NCBI GenBank assembly: GCA_008923315.1
Contig: WBSF01000001.1
Location: forward strand, 124,001 to 188,000
Source of the DNA: Betaproteobacteria bacterium SCN1
GTDB lineage: Bacteria > Pseudomonadota > Gammaproteobacteria > Burkholderiales > Thiobacillaceae
Direction of reading: 5' to 3'
DNA: 64,000 bases
This document shows, piece after piece, positions 26,069 through 34,545 of this stretch. The position numbers and the translations under genes were made by a program. The notes under the pieces are model-generated. The model made no database searches. It was not told the DNA's origin and was given only the letters and a program-made list of their open reading frames with translations. Every line of letters starts with the position of its first letter. The stretch's first letter is position 1.

Positions 26069-26659
26069 TCAGGGTGTTCGGCCGATGCGGGCTTCCTCGC
26101 CGCGGACGAGCTTGATCAGATTGCTCTTGTGACGGTAGACCAACAGCAGCGCGAGCGCCAGTACGGCGAGCACGGTATCGTCCCAGCCCATCAGCAGGCC
26201 GGCGTATGCCGGCGCCAGGCCGGCGGTGATCAGTGCCGCCAGTGACGAGATGCGGGATGCCGCCGCCATCGCGATCCAGGTCGCAAGACAGGCCAGTCCA
26301 AGCCAGGGGTCGAGGCCCAGCAGCACGCCCAGCGCCGTGGCGACACCCTTGCCGCCCTTGAAACGGAAAAAGACCGGAAACAGGTGGCCGATGAATACGG
26401 CCAGCGCGACGAGCAGCACCGTGTGCGTCTCGGCGCCGAGTGCCTGGGCGCCCGCGACGGCCGCCCATCCCTTGAGCGCATCGCCCAGCAGGGTCAGCAC
26501 GGCGGCGGATTTGCGTCCGGTGCGCAGCATGTTGGTGGCGCCGGGGTTGCCCGAGCCGAAGCTGCGCGGATCGGGCAGCCGCATGAGTTTGCTGACAATG
26601 ACCGCGAAGGAAAGCGAGCCGATCAGATAGGCGGCGAGAACGAGGATAGACGGGGTCAT
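26069..26659 (-). CDS. plsY: Acyl-phosphate:glycerol-3-phosphate acyltransferase PlsY
   Basis: A 196-residue inner-membrane enzyme that makes lysophosphatidate, the first step of phospholipid synthesis. It has about five membrane helices and the three family motifs: GSGNPGATN, FFRFKGGKGVAT and the later RHKSNLIKL region. It uses the product of gpsA in this window. It is divergent from folB with a 51-base gap, the usual neighbour. Confidence 0.96.
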   Translation of the reverse strand: MTPSILVLAAYLIGSLSFAVIVSKLMRLPDPRSFGSGNPGATNMLRTGRKSAAVLTLLGDALKGWAAVAGAQALGAETHTVLLVALAVFIGHLFPVFFRFKGGKGVATALGVLLGLDPWLGLACLATWIAMAAASRISSLAALITAGLAPAYAGLLMGWDDTVLAVLALALLLVYRHKSNLIKLVRGEEARIGRTP

Positions 26660-26710
26660 AAGTCAGTAGAATGGCGGGTTTTGGTGTGTCCGACAGGACG
26701 CTGGGACGAT

Positions 26711-27073
26711 ATGGACATCTTGTTCTTGCGGGACTTCCGTCTCGAACTGATTATCGGCATATACGAATGGGAACGCAAAGTGCCGCAGCCGGTGCGGCTC
26801 GATCTGGAGATCGGGTTGCCGCACAGCAAGGCGGGGGGCACGGACGATGTGGGCGACACCATCGACTACGGTGCGGTCGCCAAGCGCGTGAAGGATTATC
26901 TGCACAACACGCCGCAGCCGATCACGCTGGTCGAATCGGTGGCCGAGCATGTGGCTGCCCTGGTGCGCGGCGAATTCGGCGCGCCATGGGTGAAGGTGTC
27001 GGTCACCAAGTTCGCCATCGTGCCGGGGATCAAGGAACTGGGCATCACCATCGAGCGCGGCACCCGCACGTGA
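26711..27073 (+). CDS. folB: Dihydroneopterin aldolase
   Basis: The 120-residue folate-pathway enzyme cleaves dihydroneopterin to hydroxymethyl-dihydropterin and glycolaldehyde. The start MDILFLRDFRLELIIGIYEWER, the DTIDYGAVAKRVKDYL block and the WVKVSVTKFAIVPGIKELGITIERG end are typical. An open frame runs further upstream, but the family begins at this ATG. Its stop overlaps the GTG start of the TauE/SafE gene (GTGA). Confidence 0.95.
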   Translation: MDILFLRDFRLELIIGIYEWERKVPQPVRLDLEIGLPHSKAGGTDDVGDTIDYGAVAKRVKDYLHNTPQPITLVESVAEHVAALVRGEFGAPWVKVSVTKFAIVPGIKELGITIERGTRT

Positions 27074-27807
27074 CGCCCGAAGCGGTCGTCACCTCGGCGA
27101 CCATCCTGCTCGCGGCCTACGTCATTCGCGGCATCACCGGCTTTGGGTCCGGGCTGATCGCAGTGCCGCTGCTTGCCCTGTTTCTGCCACTGACCTTCGT
27201 GGTGCCATTGATGCTGTTGCTCGATTTCACGGCTTCGCTGGTGATTGGTGGCTTCAACTTCGGACGCGTGAAATGGGATGAGGTCGGGGCGCTGGTCCCG
27301 TTCAGTCTCATCGGCGTGGCGGTCGGGACCAGTCTGCTGGTCGAACTGCCGACACAACCCATGCTGATCGCGCTGGGGGCGTTCGTGTTGATTTTTGCGG
27401 TACGCAGCGTTCTCGGCCTTCACGGCGACAAACCCGTGTCGCGCGGCTGGGCGCCACCGGCCGCACTCACCGGCGGTACGGTCGGCGCACTGTTCGGCAC
27501 CGGTGGCCCGCCTTATGTGATCTATCTCACGCATCGCATCCGCGACAAGAGCGATCTGCGCGCGACGCTGTCCGCGCTGTTCTTTCTGGAAGGCCTCATG
27601 CGCATCGTCAGTTTTTTGTTCGCCGGGCTCCTGATGACGCGCGAAGTGTGGTTCGCCTATGCCGCCGCCTTGCCTCTGACCCTGGGCGGCCTGTATCTTG
27701 GCGGGCGGGTGCACGTCGGATTGGGGCAGGCGCAGATGATGCGGCTGATCGGCGTGCTGTTGCTGGTGTCGGGCGTGTCGCTGCTCATCAAGGCGGCGCA
27801 CGTGTAA
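27070..27807 (+). CDS. TauE/SafE-family membrane protein (putative sulfite or organosulfur exporter)
   Basis: 245 residues from a GTG that overlaps the folB stop. About eight membrane helices with the family motifs RGITGFGSGLIAVPLL near the N-terminus and TGGTVGALFGTGGPPYVIYL in the middle. Members move sulfite, sulfonates or related anions; the substrate here is unknown. It lies between folB and an aspartoacylase-like gene, which gives no further clue. Confidence 0.9.
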   Translation: MTPEAVVTSATILLAAYVIRGITGFGSGLIAVPLLALFLPLTFVVPLMLLLDFTASLVIGGFNFGRVKWDEVGALVPFSLIGVAVGTSLLVELPTQPMLIALGAFVLIFAVRSVLGLHGDKPVSRGWAPPAALTGGTVGALFGTGGPPYVIYLTHRIRDKSDLRATLSALFFLEGLMRIVSFLFAGLLMTREVWFAYAAALPLTLGGLYLGGRVHVGLGQAQMMRLIGVLLLVSGVSLLIKAAHV

Positions 27808-27821
27808 ACGGAGCCGGAGCC

Positions 27822-28745
27822 TTGCATTTCCAGTCCATCGCCTTTTCCGGGCTTGTGCCGGGGGCGCGCCTGATCGTGCTGGGCGCGGTACACGGCAATG
27901 AAACCTGCGGTACGCAGGCGATCCGCCGGATCGTGTCCGAAATCGAAGCGGGTGCGCTGAATATCGTCGCCGGTCTGGTGAGCTTCGTGCCGGTGGCGAA
28001 CCCGCTGGCCTATGCGCGCGGGCAGCGCATGGGCGACCGCAATCTCAACCGCAATCTTGCGCCGACCGATGCGCCGACCGAATTCGAGGATCGCATTGCC
28101 AACTGGCTGTGCCCGTTGCTGGCGGCGCACGACGCTCTGCTCGACTTGCATTCGTTTCATACGGCTGGCGAGCCTTTCGCCATGCTTGGTCCTGAGAACA
28201 ATGCGGGCGCGCTGGAGCCGTTTTCCCGTGCAGCGGAAGAAACCGCGCTGGCGCTGCGGCTCGGCGTGCGGCGTTTTGTCGATGGCTGGCTGGATACCTA
28301 TGCGGCCGGCGTGACCCAGCGTAGCGGCAGTGCAGCGGATGTGCGTTACGGTGTGGGCACGACCGAATACATGCGTGCCCGCGGTGGCATCGCGCTCACG
28401 CTCGAATGTGGCCAGCACGATGATCCCGCCGCTCCCGGCGTGGCCTATCGGGCGATTCGCGGCGCGCTCGCCCATCTGGGCATCAGCGATGAAGGAGCAC
28501 CCGCGCCGCCGGCCGCTGCCGAAGCCTTGCGGCTTTACAGCGTCGTCGATCGTGCGCACGCCGATGACGCGCTGGCACGCCCCTGGGCGAGTTTCGATCC
28601 GGTGCGTGCCGGCGAGACAGTCGGCACGCGGTACGACGGCACGCCGGTCGTGGCCGGGCGCGATGGTTACGTCGTATTTCCCAATCCCGGCGCGGCCCCG
28701 GGGCAGGAGTGGTTCTATCTGGCCGGCCGGGTGAGCCGCGTATAG
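27822..28745 (+). CDS. Succinylglutamate desuccinylase/aspartoacylase-family zinc hydrolase
   Basis: 307 residues. I place the start at a TTG (27822) because GGAG lies 8 bases upstream and the protein MHFQSIAFSGLVPGARLIVLGAVHGNE then begins as in the family. Zinc ligands are HGNE and the later DLHS; the substrate-anchoring RNLNRNL is present. The C-terminal part (about 240-307) is the second, lipoyl-like domain of AstE/aspartoacylase-like proteins. No arginine-succinyltransferase genes are nearby, so the substrate is unknown. Confidence 0.88.
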   Translation: MHFQSIAFSGLVPGARLIVLGAVHGNETCGTQAIRRIVSEIEAGALNIVAGLVSFVPVANPLAYARGQRMGDRNLNRNLAPTDAPTEFEDRIANWLCPLLAAHDALLDLHSFHTAGEPFAMLGPENNAGALEPFSRAAEETALALRLGVRRFVDGWLDTYAAGVTQRSGSAADVRYGVGTTEYMRARGGIALTLECGQHDDPAAPGVAYRAIRGALAHLGISDEGAPAPPAAAEALRLYSVVDRAHADDALARPWASFDPVRAGETVGTRYDGTPVVAGRDGYVVFPNPGAAPGQEWFYLAGRVSRV

Positions 28746-28748
28746 GCA

Positions 28749-29651
28749 TCAGCCGCGCGGGTGATGCTGCGCGTGCAGTTGTTTGAGGCGTTCGCGCGCC
28801 ACGTGGGTATAGATCTGCGTGGTCGAGATGTCGCTATGGCCGAGCAGCATCTGTACCACGCGTAGATCGGCGCCGTGGTTGAGCAGATGGGTGGCGAAGG
28901 CGTGACGCAGCGTGTGCGGCGACAGCGGCTTGTCGATCCCGGCCTGCCGTGCGCGGCGCCTGAGCAGGTGCCAGAACGCCTGCCGCGTCATGCCGTTGCC
29001 GCGCGGCGTGACGAATACGGCGTCGCTGCGATGTGTGCCGAGCAGCGCGGAGCGTGCTTCTGCGAGATAGCGCCGCAGCCAGCGCACCGCTTCCTCGCCC
29101 AGCGGCACCAGCCGGTCTTTGTTGCCCTTGCCGGTGACGCGCAGCACGCCGGCCTCGATGTCCAGCGCGAACAGCTTGAGCGTGACCAGCTCGGTGACGC
29201 GCAGGCCGGTGGCGTACAGAGTCTCCAGCATGGCGCGGTCGCGCAGCGCGGCGGGCGTGTCGTCGCTGGTGCGGGCAAGCAGGCATTCCACGTCGTGTTC
29301 GCTCAACGTCTTGGGCAGCGCGCGCGGCAGCCTGGGGCGATCGAGATTGCCGGTCGGATCGTGGGCAATGAGATGCTCGCGCAACAGAAAGCGGTAAAAG
29401 CGTTTGAGTGCGGAGGTGTAGCGGGCGGCGCTGCGCGGTTGCGTGCGTTGCGCGAACCGCCAAGCCAGCCAGGCTTCGACGTCGCCCGATGCCGCCTGAT
29501 CGAGGCGGCATCGGCGCGCATCGGCAAGCCAGGCGGCGAATCCGGCCAGATCACGTCGATAGGCGGACAACGTCGCATCGGCGAGTCCGTCCTCCAGCCA
29601 GAGGTGATCGCAGAATCGGTCGATCAGCGGATCGTTCGATGAGTCGGGCAT
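28749..29651 (-). CDS. xerD: Site-specific tyrosine recombinase XerD
   Basis: The 300-residue recombinase acts at the chromosomal dif site with XerC to resolve dimers. It has the core-binding domain (LADATLSAYRRDLAGFAAWL) and the catalytic domain with LYATGLRVTELVTL, KGNKDRLVPLGEEA, HTLRHAFATHLLNHGADLRVVQMLLGHSDIS and the nucleophilic Tyr in TTQIYTHVA. I chose the ATG at 29651, which matches E. coli XerD length. Its start lies inside the last codons of ogt, so the two are translated as a pair. Confidence 0.95.
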   Translation of the reverse strand: MPDSSNDPLIDRFCDHLWLEDGLADATLSAYRRDLAGFAAWLADARRCRLDQAASGDVEAWLAWRFAQRTQPRSAARYTSALKRFYRFLLREHLIAHDPTGNLDRPRLPRALPKTLSEHDVECLLARTSDDTPAALRDRAMLETLYATGLRVTELVTLKLFALDIEAGVLRVTGKGNKDRLVPLGEEAVRWLRRYLAEARSALLGTHRSDAVFVTPRGNGMTRQAFWHLLRRRARQAGIDKPLSPHTLRHAFATHLLNHGADLRVVQMLLGHSDISTTQIYTHVARERLKQLHAQHHPRG

Positions 29652-30136
29652 GATGGCTTGCATGTGGCGGGCGCCGACCGCTCGTGTTCCAGCAGCCGGG
29701 TCTTGACGTCGAGCGGTGCGCCGGCTGCTGCATGCATGAACCCTCCCAGGCCGTTCGATGCGACGACGCGATGACAGGGGATGAGAATGGGCAGAGGATT
29801 GCTGCCGCACGCCTGGCCCACGGCGCGGGGGGCCGTAGCGAGTCTTTTCGCCAGTGCACCGTAGGTCGTTGGCGTGCCGCAGGGAATCGTCAGCAGAGCC
29901 TGCCAGACGCGCAACTGGAAGGGCGTGCCGCGCAGCATGTAGGGCAGGTCGAATGCATGGCCCGGGTCGTGCCAGTAAGCGGCGAGCTCGGTTTCCAGCT
30001 GCCGGATGCGGGTGTCGGCCCGTGGCGCGAGCGGTGTGTCTGAGGGCAGGAAATCGAGACGGGTCAGCAGGTCACCCGTAAAACAGGCGCCGAGACGGCA
30101 CATGGGCGCGGCGAGAATGGCGTCGTAGGGGATCAT
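29624..30136 (-). CDS. ogt: Methylated-DNA--[protein]-cysteine S-methyltransferase (Ogt-type)
   Basis: A 170-residue suicide DNA-repair protein that takes alkyl groups from O6-alkylguanine. The acceptor cysteine is in IPCHRVV, followed by the ASNGLGGF block. The helix-turn-helix region is GTPTTYGALAKRLATAPRAVGQACGSNPLP. The N-terminal domain (about 1-85) is degenerate. Its last 28 bases overlap the start of xerD. Confidence 0.93.
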   Translation of the reverse strand: MIPYDAILAAPMCRLGACFTGDLLTRLDFLPSDTPLAPRADTRIRQLETELAAYWHDPGHAFDLPYMLRGTPFQLRVWQALLTIPCGTPTTYGALAKRLATAPRAVGQACGSNPLPILIPCHRVVASNGLGGFMHAAAGAPLDVKTRLLEHERSAPATCKPSCPTHRTIR

Positions 30137-30174
30137 GGCGACATTCTAGACTGCCAGGCCCGCCGGCCCGGGAA

Positions 30175-30405
30175 TCAGTCGTCGCGCGGTGTGGCAGCGC
30201 GCCGCGTAGCGTCCAGGTCGACCAGGCTGCAGCTGGTTTTCCGGGTGTCCAGACAGTCCGGCGTGCCGGGCAGATGCTCGAACGCGCAGATGCGCGTCTG
30301 TAGCAATGCCCAGTCCTGCGGCGGATAGGCGTCCGACGGCAGGTTGGGCGGGTGGTAGACGCAGCCGGTGCAATATGTCTCGATGGCGGATTCGGGTGGC
30401 GACAT
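30175..30405 (-). CDS. Small cysteine-rich protein of unknown function
   Basis: 76 residues from the ATG giving MSPPESAIET. Cysteines at 12, 15, 40, 51 and 59, including a CxxC in YCTGCVYHPP, suggest a metal or Fe-S site or disulfides, but no family is recognised. Third-position GC is as high as in neighbouring genes, which supports coding. It begins 18 bases after the TetR gene stop on the same strand, so it may be regulated by the palindrome upstream of that gene. A longer start at 30459 inside the TetR gene is possible. Confidence 0.62.
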   Translation of the reverse strand: MSPPESAIETYCTGCVYHPPNLPSDAYPPQDWALLQTRICAFEHLPGTPDCLDTRKTSCSLVDLDATRRAATPRDD

Positions 30406-30422
30406 GGCGGGTGCGGGCAGGT

Positions 30423-31010
30423 TCAGGACGTGGCCACCGCGCGCCAGGCGCAGGTCCAAGTATCGTCCAGGTAATCCGGCAGGGGGCGGGGCAGCAGTGC
30501 GTCAAGACGCGCTGTGATCATCCGGAGCGGGCCGCCGAAGAGGCAGGTCGAAGCGATCAGCGGATCCATCCGGCGGATTTCGCCGCTTGCCATGCCGCGG
30601 CGCACCATTTCGCGCATCATCGCGAAAGGGCGCGAAGAGCAGACCGGCGGTTCGTCGGGCAGGAATTCACGATGCCGGGCATACAGCATGAAATTCATCA
30701 CGGGCGGAGCGGACTCGGTCAGATCGAACAACTCGGCGACGACCGCGCGCGCCTGATCGTGACAGGAACCGTGCTGACGTTCGAGCGTGCCGATCCGTTG
30801 CGCCATGTGGGCGGTCAGTGCCGAATAGAGCGCGCGCGCCAGACCGGCCTTGTCGCCGAAATGGTGATAGATCGAACCGATGCTGACATGCGCTTTGCGC
30901 CCGATGTCATGCACGGAGGTGTTGAAATATCCCTTTTCGGTGAACAGGGCGAGCGCCGCGTCCAGGACCAGATCCCGGGTGACTTCGCGTTGCGGTGAGA
31001 TCGTTGTCAC
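30423..31010 (-). CDS. TetR/AcrR-family transcriptional regulator
   Basis: 195 residues from a GTG. The helix-turn-helix is ALALFTEKGYFNTSVHDIGRKAHVSIGSIYHHFGDKAGL. The C-terminal ligand domain has no family-specific match that I can name. The GTG is the only reasonable start, and no Shine-Dalgarno precedes it. Immediately upstream, and including the first two bases of the start codon, is a 44-bp perfect palindrome with the core GAACGAACGTTCGTTC, a typical TetR-type operator. This suggests tight autorepression. The next gene downstream is the Cys-rich 76-residue protein. Confidence 0.92.
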   Translation of the reverse strand: MTTISPQREVTRDLVLDAALALFTEKGYFNTSVHDIGRKAHVSIGSIYHHFGDKAGLARALYSALTAHMAQRIGTLERQHGSCHDQARAVVAELFDLTESAPPVMNFMLYARHREFLPDEPPVCSSRPFAMMREMVRRGMASGEIRRMDPLIASTCLFGGPLRMITARLDALLPRPLPDYLDDTWTCAWRAVATS

Positions 31011-31052
31011 GGCATCAGACTAGAACGAACGTTCGTTCTAGTCTGATGCCGT
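31009..31052. promoter_or_regulatory. 44-bp perfect palindrome, candidate TetR operator
   Basis: The 22 bases left of 31030/31031 are the exact reverse complement of the 22 to the right, with no spacer. The inner 16 bases are GAACGAAC/GTTCGTTC, as found in many TetR operators, but symmetry continues 14 bases further on each side. A TTGACT at 31068-31063 (minus strand) could be the -35 of the promoter it covers. The element touches the GTG start codon of the TetR gene. Confidence 0.8.
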
Positions 31053-31085
31053 CTGCCCCGGCAGTCAAGCGCGAACGGGAAAACG

Positions 31086-31118
31086 CCAAAAAGAAAACGC
31101 CCGCGCGGGGCGGGCGTT
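31086..31118 (-). terminator. Intrinsic terminator after rplS
   Basis: Positions 31096-31104 and 31110-31118 form a perfect 9-bp stem (AACGCCCGC/GCGGGCGTT) with a 5-base loop, followed on the minus strand by TTCTTTTT. It ends the rpsP-rimM-trmD-rplS operon 21 bases after the rplS stop and separates it from the TetR gene. Confidence 0.88.
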
Positions 31119-31138
31119 CGGGAGGGCGCCGGTGCGGT

Positions 31139-31522
31139 TTATTCGGCAGCTGCGGCGGCACGTTTGCGTGCAGGCAGTTTTTCCTTGATGCGCGCGGATT
31201 TTCCGGAGCGTTCGCGCAGGTAGTAGAGCTTGGCGCGGCGCACGTCGCCACGGCGCTTCACTTCAATGCTGGCGACCAGCGGCGAGTAAGTCTGGAAAGT
31301 CCGTTCGACGCCTTCGCCGGCAGAGATCTTGCGCACCGTGAAGCCGGAGTTGAGGCCGCGGTTGCGCTTGGCGATGACCACGCCCTCGTAGGCCTGCAGA
31401 CGCTCGCGGTTGCCTTCCTTCACTTTTACCTGGACGACGACGGTGTCGCCGGGGGCGAAATCGGGGATGGTCTTGCCCAGGCGGGCGATTTCTTCCTGTT
31501 CGAGTTGCTCGATGATGTTCAT
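31139..31522 (-). CDS. rplS: 50S ribosomal protein L19
   Basis: 127 residues, basic; sits at the 30S-50S interface. Family blocks [46 protein letters not shown] and [12 protein letters not shown] are complete. The C-terminus carries a short Lys/Ala-rich extension. Last gene of the rpsP-rimM-trmD-rplS operon, with a clear intrinsic terminator behind it. Confidence 0.98.
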   Translation of the reverse strand: MNIIEQLEQEEIARLGKTIPDFAPGDTVVVQVKVKEGNRERLQAYEGVVIAKRNRGLNSGFTVRKISAGEGVERTFQTYSPLVASIEVKRRGDVRRAKLYYLRERSGKSARIKEKLPARKRAAAAAE

Positions 31523-31622
31523 GGCGATGCTTCCTTGTGCTTGGCGGGAGAGGTGCCTCCGGCCGGAGGGACGTCACGCCGTTTCATATGGCACCGAAAT
31601 GTTTCCATTCGGGCCGCTTCAT

Positions 31623-31648
31623 CCGGTCTGCCCCGTGGGGCAGACCGG
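31623..31648 (-). other. 12-bp hairpin directly after the trmD stop
   Basis: Positions 31623-31634 and 31637-31648 are perfect complements around a 2-base loop, and the stem abuts the trmD TGA at 31649-31651. No T tract follows on either strand, so termination is unlikely. In this operon it could set the lower TrmD-to-L19 ratio by RNA processing or by stabilising the downstream rplS message. That role is inference. Confidence 0.5.
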
Positions 31649-32359
31649 TCAATTCTCGTTTTGCTGCGCCCGGTCCAGCAGGTCGGGGCGCAGGGCGGCG
31701 GTCAGCCGCACGCTCTCTTCATGCCGCCATTTGGCGATCGCCGCATGGTTGCCGCTCTTCAGCACGGCCGGCACATCCATGCCCTGCCATACTTCGGGCC
31801 GGGTGTAGTGCGGACAATCGAGCAGCCCATGGCTGAACGAATCCTGCACGGCGGATTCGGCGTCGTTCAGTGCGCCCGGCAATTGCCGGATCAACGCATC
31901 CATCAGTGCCAGCGCCGGCAGTTCGCCGCCCGACAGCACGAAGTCGCCAAGCGAAATTTCCTCGTCGACGCGTTTTTGCAGCAAACGTTCGTCGATGCCT
32001 TCGTAGCGACCGCACAGCAGCACCAGTGCGGACTTCTGCTTCAATTCCATCACCCGTCGCTGGTTCAGCGGGCGACCGCGCGGTGAAAAATGCACCACCC
32101 ACGGCGTCAAATCCTCATTTGCCAGATCCTGCCGGGCCGCGTTCAGCGCGCGGTCCAGCGGCTCGGCCAGCATCAGCATTCCGGGGCCGCCGCCGTAGGG
32201 CCGGTCGTCCACCGTGCGGTGCGGGTCGTCGGTGAAATCGCGGGGGTTCCACGATTTGAACTTGTACAGCCCGCGATCCAGCGCCCGCCGGGTGATGCCG
32301 TAATCCAGTACGGCATCGAACAGTTCGGGGAAAAGGGTGATGGCGTCGAAACGCATCAC
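31649..32359 (-). CDS. trmD: tRNA (guanine37-N1)-methyltransferase TrmD
   Basis: A 236-residue knotted methyltransferase that makes m1G37 and prevents frameshifting. It has [14 protein letters not shown], the GGGPGMLML loop, [12 protein letters not shown] and the [16 protein letters not shown] block that form the AdoMet knot. Length is normal. Its start overlaps the end of rimM by 4 bases. Third gene in the rpsP operon. Confidence 0.97.
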   Translation of the reverse strand: MMRFDAITLFPELFDAVLDYGITRRALDRGLYKFKSWNPRDFTDDPHRTVDDRPYGGGPGMLMLAEPLDRALNAARQDLANEDLTPWVVHFSPRGRPLNQRRVMELKQKSALVLLCGRYEGIDERLLQKRVDEEISLGDFVLSGGELPALALMDALIRQLPGALNDAESAVQDSFSHGLLDCPHYTRPEVWQGMDVPAVLKSGNHAAIAKWRHEESVRLTAALRPDLLDRAQQNEN

Positions 32360-32856
32360 CAGTCCTCGCCCCAGTCGACCTCTAGCCGGCCGCCCGCCAT
32401 ATCCACCGTACCGACAATGGCGGCAACGAAGGGGATCAGGTATTCGCGGCGGCCCCTGACCACCAGCACGTCGTGGGCGCCGGTTTCCATCAGGCTCGCA
32501 ATCCGCCCCAGTTCCACTCCTTCACGGTTGAAAACGGTCAATCCGATCAGGTCCGACCAGTAAAACGCGTTGTCCTCCGGGCTCGGGAGGTCTGCCCGGG
32601 CTACCGAAACCTCCTGTCCGCGCAGGGCATATGCCGCATCGCGGTCGTCGACGCCAGCCAGTTTCGCGACCAGGGCGGCACCATGGTCCTGGATGGACTC
32701 GACCGTGTACTGCCTGTGCAGTTCGCCGCGTCCGACACGCCAGGATTCGAAATCCATCAACGCACCCGGGTCTTCGCTATAGGGCTGAACCTTGACCCAG
32801 CCCTTGATACCGAACGGGGCGGCGACACGCCCCATCACGACCCAGTCGCTGCTCAA
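32356..32856 (-). CDS. rimM: Ribosome maturation factor RimM
   Basis: A 166-residue 30S maturation factor that binds S19. It has the start [23 protein letters not shown], a beta-barrel, and the PRC-barrel end with [10 protein letters not shown]-like [29 protein letters not shown] and VDWGEDW. It lies between rpsP (1-base gap) and trmD (4-base overlap). Confidence 0.95.
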   Translation of the reverse strand: MSSDWVVMGRVAAPFGIKGWVKVQPYSEDPGALMDFESWRVGRGELHRQYTVESIQDHGAALVAKLAGVDDRDAAYALRGQEVSVARADLPSPEDNAFYWSDLIGLTVFNREGVELGRIASLMETGAHDVLVVRGRREYLIPFVAAIVGTVDMAGGRLEVDWGEDW

Positions 32857-32857
32857 A

Positions 32858-33106
32858 TCAGGCAGCGGGCTTGTGTTGCTTGACCAGGCGGGCGACGGTG
32901 TCGGACAACTGGGCGCCGTTCTGCACCCAGTAGCCGATGCGTTCCTGGTTCAGGCGGATCGACTCGGCGCCCTCGGCGGCTACGGGGTTGTAGAAGCCGA
33001 CGCGCTCGATGAAGCGGCCGTCGCGACGGCAGCGCGAATCGGCCACAACCACGTTGTAGAAAGGACGGTTTTTGGCGCCGCCGCGCGCAAGACGAATAAC
33101 GACCAT
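32858..33106 (-). CDS. rpsP: 30S ribosomal protein S16
   Basis: 82 residues, starting [25 protein letters not shown] and with the GFYNPVA and [19 protein letters not shown] blocks of S16. First gene of the operon that continues with rimM, trmD and rplS. A perfect TATAAT lies 33 bases upstream. Confidence 0.98.
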   Translation of the reverse strand: MVVIRLARGGAKNRPFYNVVVADSRCRRDGRFIERVGFYNPVAAEGAESIRLNQERIGYWVQNGAQLSDTVARLVKQHKPAA

Positions 33107-33138
33107 GTTCGAAGTCCGGCAAACAGAGAAAACCGCGG

Positions 33139-33167
33139 ATTATACTCGAAAAACCGAGGTGTGCCAG
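33139..33167 (-). promoter_or_regulatory. Sigma-70 promoter of the rpsP-rimM-trmD-rplS operon
   Basis: On the minus strand, CTGGCA (33167-33162), a 17-base spacer and a perfect TATAAT (33144-33139). Transcription would start near 33132, about 26 bases before the rpsP ATG. The spacing is ideal and the -35 matches 4 of 6. Confidence 0.75.
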
Positions 33168-33194
33168 AGGCTTGCAGGCTTCGGGGCAGGCGGG

Positions 33195-34538
33195 TCAGCG
33201 CATGCCGGGCAGCATGCCTTTCATCCCGCGCATCATCTTGCCCAGGCCGCCCTTGCCCATCATTTTCATCATTTTCTGTGCCTGCTCGAACTGGTTGAGC
33301 AGTTTGTTGACGTCCTGGACCTGCACGCCGGCACCGGCCGCGATGCGCCGTTTGCGGCTGGCCTTGATGATCTCGGGTTTGCGGCGTTCCTGCGGGGTCA
33401 TGCTATTGATGATGCCTTCGACACGGTTGATCGCCTTTTCATCGGCGCCGGCGGGCAACGCCATGTTGGCGGCTCCCGGCAGCTTGTCCATCAGGGCCGA
33501 GAGCCCGCCCATTTTCCGCATCTGCTGAATCTGTGCCTTGAAGTCTTCGAGGTCGAAATCCTTGCCTTTCTTGACCTTGTCAGCCAGTTTCTTGGCTTCG
33601 GCGATGTCGACTGCCCCCTGGGCCTGCTCGATCAGCGAGAGCACATCGCCCATGCCGAGAATGCGCTGGGCCATGCGTTCCGGATGGAACGGCTCCAGGC
33701 CGTTCGGCTTTTCGCCGACGCCGATGAACTTGAGCGGTTTGCCGGTGATTTCGCGTACCGACAGGGCCGCGCCGCCGCGTGCGTCGCCGTCGAGCTTGGT
33801 CAGTACGACGCCGGTCAGCGGCAGTGCCTCGTTGAAGGCGCGCGCGACGTTGACTGCGTCCTGTCCCTGCATGGCATCGACGACGAACAAGGTTTCGACC
33901 GGCGCGATCGCGGCGTGCAGGGCCTTGATCTCGTTCATCATCGCTTCGTCGATGGCCAGCCGGCCCGCGGTATCGACGATCAACACATCGAAGAACTGGC
34001 GGCGCGCATAATCCTGTGCGGCCCGGGCGATCTTCAGCGGATCGCGTTCGTCGCCGGCTTCGAAGAAAGCCACGTCGAGCTGCCTGCCGAGCTGGCGGAG
34101 CTGGTCGATGGCCGCCGGACGGTAGACGTCGGCCGAGGCGAGCAATACTTTTTTCTTGCGGTTCTTCAGCAGCAGCGCGAGCTTGCCCGAGGTTGTCGTC
34201 TTGCCCGAGCCCTGGAGGCCGGCCATGAGGATCACGGCCGGCGGCGTGGCGGCGAGATCGAGATCGGCGTTGTCGCCGCCCATGAGGCGGGTGAGTTCTT
34301 CGTGAACGATACCGATCAGGGCCTGCCCGGGCGTGAGGCTGGCCAGCACTTCCTGCCCCAGAGCGCGTACCTTCACCGATTCGATGAAGCGTTTGACCAC
34401 CGGCAGGGCGACATCGGCCTCCAGCAGGGCCAGCCGCACCTGGCGAAGCGTGTCCTGGACGTTGGCTTCGGTGATGCGGGCCTGCCCGCGAAGGGTTTTG
34501 ACGACACCGGCGAGGCGTCCGCTGAGGTTTTCTAGCAT
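33195..34538 (-). CDS. ffh: Signal recognition particle protein Ffh
   Basis: The 447-residue GTPase binds 4.5S RNA and signal sequences of nascent membrane proteins. It has the N domain, the G domain with GLQGSGKTTTSGKLA, DTAGRLAID and TKLDGDARGGAALS, and the Met-rich M domain at the C-terminus (MRKMGGLSALMDKLPG, then several MxxM repeats). It lies upstream of rpsP on the same strand with an 88-base gap, the same neighbourhood as in E. coli. Confidence 0.98.
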   Translation of the reverse strand: MLENLSGRLAGVVKTLRGQARITEANVQDTLRQVRLALLEADVALPVVKRFIESVKVRALGQEVLASLTPGQALIGIVHEELTRLMGGDNADLDLAATPPAVILMAGLQGSGKTTTSGKLALLLKNRKKKVLLASADVYRPAAIDQLRQLGRQLDVAFFEAGDERDPLKIARAAQDYARRQFFDVLIVDTAGRLAIDEAMMNEIKALHAAIAPVETLFVVDAMQGQDAVNVARAFNEALPLTGVVLTKLDGDARGGAALSVREITGKPLKFIGVGEKPNGLEPFHPERMAQRILGMGDVLSLIEQAQGAVDIAEAKKLADKVKKGKDFDLEDFKAQIQQMRKMGGLSALMDKLPGAANMALPAGADEKAINRVEGIINSMTPQERRKPEIIKASRKRRIAAGAGVQVQDVNKLLNQFEQAQKMMKMMGKGGLGKMMRGMKGMLPGMR

Positions 34539-34545
34539 GGCTTCC

